Assembly (NCBI RefSeq): GCF_001611795.1 | Contig: NZ_CP015098.1 | Span: 310,001-374,000 of the forward strand | Source: Streptomyces qaidamensis | GTDB lineage: Bacteria > Actinomycetota > Actinomycetes > Streptomycetales > Streptomycetaceae | Length of the DNA stretch: 64,000 nt | Reading direction: 5' to 3' | Shown here: positions 60,518-64,000 of the stretch, piece by piece | Position numbering within the stretch: the first letter of the stretch is position 1 | Layout of the letters: the number at the start of each line of letters is the position of its first letter | Made by a program: the position numbers and the translations under genes | Notes under the pieces: model-generated | Told to the model about the DNA's origin: nothing | Seen by the model: the letters and a program-made list of their open reading frames with translations, nothing else | Database searches by the model: none

Positions 60518-61471
60518 GTGTCCTTGTTCTGGCGGATCTTCGCGCTCAACGCCGTGGTGCTGGGCGCGGCCACGGCCTTGCTGCTGTGGGCTCCGGTGAC
60601 CGTCTCGGTGCCGGTGCTGCTGACCGAGGCGGTGATCCTGGTCGGCGGTCTGGCCGTGATGCTCGTCGCGAACGCCGCGCTGCTGCGGCTCGGCCTGGCC
60701 CCGCTGGACCGGCTCACGAAGCTGATGACCACCGTGGACCTGCTGCGCCCCGGCCAGCGCCTGCCCGCTTCCGGGGGCGGCGGGGTCGCCGAGCTGATCC
60801 GTACGTTCAACGCCATGCTGGAGCGGCTGGAACAGGAGCGGGCCGCCAGCAGCGCCCGGGCCCTGCTGGCCCAGGAGGCGGAACGCCGGCGCATCGCCCA
60901 GGAACTGCACGACGAGGTCGGCCAGAGCATGACCGCGATCCTGCTGGGGCTCAAGCGCTCCGCGGACGACGTACCGGAGCCGCAGCGCAGGGAGTTGCAG
61001 GAACTGCAGGAGATCACCCGGGAGAGCCTGGACGAGGTACGCCGCCTGGTGCGCCGGCTGCGGCCCGGTGTGCTGGACGATCTGGGCCTGGTCAGCGCGC
61101 TGACCTCGCTCAGCGAGGACTTCGCCACCCATACCGGGCTGCTGGTCTCGCGCCGCTTCGACACCGACCTGCCCCCGCTGGCCCCGGAGACGGAGCTGGT
61201 CCTCTACCGCGTCGCGCAGGAGTCACTGACCAACGTCGCCCGCCACGCGGACGCCGGGCGGGTCACCGTCGCGCTGCGCCGCGCCGCCGACGGCGTGGTG
61301 CTGACGGTGACCGACGACGGCAGCGGCATCGAGGCACTCCGCGAGGGCGCCGGCATCCGCGGAATGCGCGAGCGGGCCCTGCTCGTCGGGGGGAGCCTCG
61401 ACATCACCCCGGCACCCCGGGCCGGCACCCGGGTCCAGCTCACCGCGCCGCTCGCAAGGAAGCAGCTCTGA
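60518..61471 (+). CDS. NarL-type sensor histidine kinase
   Basis: 317 residues from GTG 60518 with GGGGAGG upstream. Two N-terminal membrane helices (about 5-25 and 31-52) with almost no loop between, HAMP-like linker 55-105, HisKA_3 with phospho-accepting H131 (QELHDEVGQ) and HATPase with VLYRVAQESLTNVARHA and DDGSGI. The lack of an extracellular domain suggests sensing inside the membrane or by the linker. Partner regulator follows after 2 bp. Confidence 0.92.
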   Translation: MSLFWRIFALNAVVLGAATALLLWAPVTVSVPVLLTEAVILVGGLAVMLVANAALLRLGLAPLDRLTKLMTTVDLLRPGQRLPASGGGGVAELIRTFNAMLERLEQERAASSARALLAQEAERRRIAQELHDEVGQSMTAILLGLKRSADDVPEPQRRELQELQEITRESLDEVRRLVRRLRPGVLDDLGLVSALTSLSEDFATHTGLLVSRRFDTDLPPLAPETELVLYRVAQESLTNVARHADAGRVTVALRRAADGVVLTVTDDGSGIEALREGAGIRGMRERALLVGGSLDITPAPRAGTRVQLTAPLARKQL

Positions 61472-61473
61472 CC

Positions 61474-62157
61474 ATGCCCGACACGGCCATGCCCGCTCCG
61501 ACGGATTCCGGCCCGATCCGCATCCTGCTCGCCGACGACCACGCGCTGGTCCGCCGCGGTGTGCGGCTCATCCTCGACCAGCAACCGGACCTCGAAGTGG
61601 TCGCCGAGGCCGGTGACGGGGCCGAGGCCATCGAACTGGCCCGCACCCGCGATGTCGACCTGGCCGTGCTCGACATCGCCATGCCGCGCCTGACCGGTCT
61701 GCAGGCCGCTCGTGAACTGGCCGCTGTGAGGCCGGACTTGCGGATCCTGATGCTCACCATGCACGACAACGAGCAGTACTTCTTCCAGGCTTTGAAGGCC
61801 GGCGCGAGCGGGTATGTGCTGAAGTCGGTGGCCGACCGCGACCTGGTCGCCGCCTGCCGGGCCGCCATGCGGGACGAGCCCTTCCTGTATCCCGGCGCGG
61901 TCACCGCCCTGATCCGCAACTACCTGGACCGGGCCCGCCGCGGCCAGGAAGACCCGGACCACATCCTCACGCCCCGCGAGGAGGAGGTCCTCAAGCTGGT
62001 CGCCGAGGGCCACTCGTCCAAGGAGATCGCCGACCTGCTGTTCATCAGCATCAAGACCGTCCAGCGCCACCGCGCCAACCTGCTGCAGAAACTCGGCCTG
62101 CGCGACCGTCTCGACCTCACCCGCTACGCGATCCGCGCCGGACTGATCGAGCCCTGA
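61474..62157 (+). CDS. NarL/FixJ-type response regulator
   Basis: 227 residues. Receiver domain with acidic pair D21-D22, phospho-acceptor D67 (AVLDIAMPR), and K in GYVLKSV; C-terminal LuxR HTH from about 160 (LTPREEEVLKLVAEGHSSKEIA split as LTPREEEVLKLVAEG and SSKEIADLLFISIKTVQRH). ATG 61474 is used; a second ATG five codons later is also possible. Forms a two-component pair with the preceding kinase. Confidence 0.93.
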   Translation: MPDTAMPAPTDSGPIRILLADDHALVRRGVRLILDQQPDLEVVAEAGDGAEAIELARTRDVDLAVLDIAMPRLTGLQAARELAAVRPDLRILMLTMHDNEQYFFQALKAGASGYVLKSVADRDLVAACRAAMRDEPFLYPGAVTALIRNYLDRARRGQEDPDHILTPREEEVLKLVAEGHSSKEIADLLFISIKTVQRHRANLLQKLGLRDRLDLTRYAIRAGLIEP

Positions 62158-62201
62158 CCGGAGGCCGGCCCGGCCGACACGCCACGACGAGAGGGGGGAC
62201 G

Positions 62202-62627
62202 GTGCCCTACAGCGCGCTGACGGCGCCCGGCGTCGGCAGCACCCGATCCCGCTCCCGGATCGCGGCGCTGCCTGCAGTCCTCCTCCTTGCAGTGCTCGCC
62301 GTACTCGGCATCGCCACCCCGTTGCCCGGTTCAACGGGCGCGGGGGTGGCGCCGGCTCCCGCGGCGGCGGCCCCTCACCGGTACGACGAGACGCGCGCCG
62401 ACGACGGATGTGATGCCGCCTGTGCCGTCCGGGCGGCCGGCCGCCACGAGCAGCACGGCGAGCACCCGGGCCCGCGCGGACACCTCGGCGTCTGCGGCCA
62501 GAGCGCAGACGTCACCCCCAGCCGGGTTCCGGGCCCGCCGCAGGCTCCGGGCGGGCACCTACCCTGCTCGCAGCCGCCCACGGACCAGGAGCAGGGGCGT
62601 GCGCCCCCGGTGTCCTCCGGCACCTGA
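62202..62627 (+). CDS. Hypothetical exported or membrane-anchored protein
   Basis: 141 residues from GTG 62202 (GAGAGGGGGG upstream). A hydrophobic segment (about 20-44, LPAVLLLAVLAVLGIATPL) could be a signal or anchor, followed by an Ala/Pro linker and a Cys/His-bearing, disordered tail (DDGCDAACAVRAAGRHEQHGEH). No family recognised. It precedes SecD on the same strand by 86 bp. Confidence 0.55.
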   Translation: MPYSALTAPGVGSTRSRSRIAALPAVLLLAVLAVLGIATPLPGSTGAGVAPAPAAAAPHRYDETRADDGCDAACAVRAAGRHEQHGEHPGPRGHLGVCGQSADVTPSRVPGPPQAPGGHLPCSQPPTDQEQGRAPPVSSGT

Positions 62628-62713
62628 CGCCCGTCCCCTTCACATCCCGACCCGACCCGCCCCGCCGCGGCCCGCGCCGGCCGCTGCCGAGGTGTGCCTG
62701 CCGGAGGTTCCCG

Positions 62714-64000
62714 TTGAACCGTTCCCTGCGCGTGAGGGCGCTGCTCGCCCTCGCCGTGCTCGCCCTTTCCCTGTACGTCGCCGCCACCGTTCCCCTCCGC
62801 CTCGGACTTGACCTGCGCGGCGGGACACAGATCGTGCTGGAGACCCGCTCCACCCCGGCAGCCGACGCCGACAGCGCGGCCACCGACCGCACCCTGGAGG
62901 TGCTGCGCGGCCGCATCGACGCGCTCGGCGTCGCCGAACCCACCCTGGTGCGCTCCGGCGATCACCGGATCATCGTCGAACTGCCCGGTGTGCAGGACCC
63001 GAAGAAGGCCTCCGACGTCTTGGGCCGAACCGCGCAGCTCACCTTCCACCCCGTGCTCGGCGTCACCCATGACGGCGACGACACGTCCCGGCCGCTGCCG
63101 AAGCGGCCCGGGCAGCGCGTCCTGCCCGACGAGTCCGGAACTCCGCTGCGCCTCGGCCCCGCGTCCCTGACCGGCGAGGACGTCAAGGAGGCCGCCGCCC
63201 GGTTCGACCAGCAGGGCGGCGCCGGATGGCACGTCACCGTCGGCTTCGAGGGCGCCGGCCGGGCCGGCTGGGCCCGCCTGACCGGCGAGGCCGCCTGCCA
63301 GGCGCCGGGCGATGCGGCGCGGCGGGTCGCCATCGTCCTCGACGACAAGGTCATCTCCTCCCCTCAGGTCGATCCGTCCATCGCCTGCGGGACCGGCATC
63401 CGCGACGGCGCGACGCAGATCACGGGATCGTTCGGCCCCGAGGAGGCCCGCGAACTCTGCCTGCTCATCAACGGCGGGGCGCTGCCCGTGCCCGTCGAGA
63501 CCGTCGAGCAGCGCACCGTCGGCCCCACCCTCGGCGCGCAGGCCATCACGGCCAGCGCCTGGGCGGCGGTCATCGGTACCGCTCTGACCTCGCTGTTCAT
63601 CATCGTCGTCTACCGGCTGCTGGGCGCCCTGGCCGTTCTCGCGCTGGCCTGCTACGGCCTGGTCTCCTACGCCGCCCTGGCCGCCCTCGGGGCCACCCTG
63701 ACCCTGCCGGGCCTGGCCGGTTTCGTCCTGGCCATCGGCATGGCCGTGGACGCCAACGTGCTGGTCTTCGAGCGGGCGCGCGAGGAGTACGCGGCACGCC
63801 GCCGGCCCAGCATCCGCTCGGCGCTCACGGCCGGTTTCCGCAACGCCTTCAGCGCGATCGCCGACTCCAACATCACCACGCTGATCGCGGCCGCTCTGCT
63901 GTTCTTCCTGGCCTCCGGGCCCGTGCGCGGCTTCGGCGTCACCCTCGGCATCGGTGTGCTCGCCTCCATGTTCAGCGCCCTGGTCATCAGCCGGGTGCTC
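62714..64000 (+). CDS. secD: SecD-like translocase protein (3' end cut by window)
   Basis: 429 visible codons. It starts at TTG 62714, 6 nt after GGAGG, so it is missed if only ATG/GTG are considered. One N-terminal helix is followed by the D1 motif LGLDLRGGTQIVLET, a P1-type periplasmic domain (RIDALGVAEPTLV, DPKKASDVLGRTAQLTF), then helices with GFVLAIGMAVDANVLVFERAREE and ALTAGFRNAFSAIADSNITT, diagnostic of SecD D4/D6. SecD uses proton motive force to aid Sec export. The setting beside a two-component system, not ruvABC/relA, suggests an accessory copy, perhaps SecDF fused. Confidence 0.92.
   Translation, partial: MNRSLRVRALLALAVLALSLYVAATVPLRLGLDLRGGTQIVLETRSTPAADADSAATDRTLEVLRGRIDALGVAEPTLVRSGDHRIIVELPGVQDPKKASDVLGRTAQLTFHPVLGVTHDGDDTSRPLPKRPGQRVLPDESGTPLRLGPASLTGEDVKEAAARFDQQGGAGWHVTVGFEGAGRAGWARLTGEAACQAPGDAARRVAIVLDDKVISSPQVDPSIACGTGIRDGATQITGSFGPEEARELCLLINGGALPVPVETVEQRTVGPTLGAQAITASAWAAVIGTALTSLFIIVVYRLLGALAVLALACYGLVSYAALAALGATLTLPGLAGFVLAIGMAVDANVLVFERAREEYAARRRPSIRSALTAGFRNAFSAIADSNITTLIAAALLFFLASGPVRGFGVTLGIGVLASMFSALVISRVL

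Overview
The window reads as chromosome of a Streptomyces-like actinomycete. Base composition is very high in G+C with strong third-position G/C bias, GTG starts and 4-bp stop/start overlaps are frequent, and the gene content is typical: snapalysin, SpoIIE-type phosphatases, a LAL-type LuxR regulator, a membrane NRPS-like polymer synthetase, TraR/DksA proteins and SecD. I saw no rRNA, tRNA, CRISPR array or insertion sequence.

Region 1 (1-16965) is the most interesting part. A CobW-type zinc GTPase and a Zur-like Fur-family regulator sit at the left edge. Facing them is a tight minus-strand run of ten genes from 13977 to 1313, plus a 37-residue precursor peptide gene. The run encodes a metallophore-type importer (lipoprotein, two permeases, ATPase), the precursor, a leader-binding protein, a CocE-type peptidase, a YcaO cyclodehydratase, a SagB-type dehydrogenase and two exporter-fold ABC half-transporters. 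Two sites close to the Zur consensus control it: one fills the -35/-10 spacer in front of the precursor gene, the other lies between the lipoprotein gene and a divergent beta-propeller gene. I propose a zinc-repressed thiazole/oxazole-modified peptide (TOMM) acting as a ribosomal zincophore, with its own uptake systems. An EntS-like MFS gene nearby is a possible exporter.

Region 2 (17070-31158) holds general metabolism and stress genes: HAD phosphatase, NmrA-like reductase, two SpoIIE-type phosphatases, an aldehyde dehydrogenase, a universal stress protein, a VWA protein, a 3-hydroxyisobutyryl-CoA hydrolase and a ComB-like phosphatase. It also carries deletion scars: a YciI/sigma-factor pair with both middles missing, and what looks like the last codons of an acyl-CoA dehydrogenase beside a tandem duplication.

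Region 3 (31308-44464) has a DUF350 membrane protein, a secreted arginine-deiminase-family enzyme, two paralogous secreted propeller-like proteins, a complete branched-chain amino-acid type ABC operon (livF-G-H-M-J order of transcription) and a PucR-type regulator.

Region 4 (44654-50575) has a LuxR/LAL-type regulator carrying a 135-bp minisatellite, a secreted cutinase/PET-hydrolase-like lipase, a decayed lysE/lysR pair cut head-to-head, a snapalysin and an intact LysE exporter.

Region 5 (50818-64000) has a repeat protein, an M1 aminopeptidase overlapping an epsilon-poly-L-lysine synthetase-like gene whose adenylation code reads as lysine, a RibD-like reductase, an actin-like ATPase with two TraR/DksA zinc-finger proteins, a NarL-type two-component system behind a repeat-rich upstream region, and the start of an accessory SecD.
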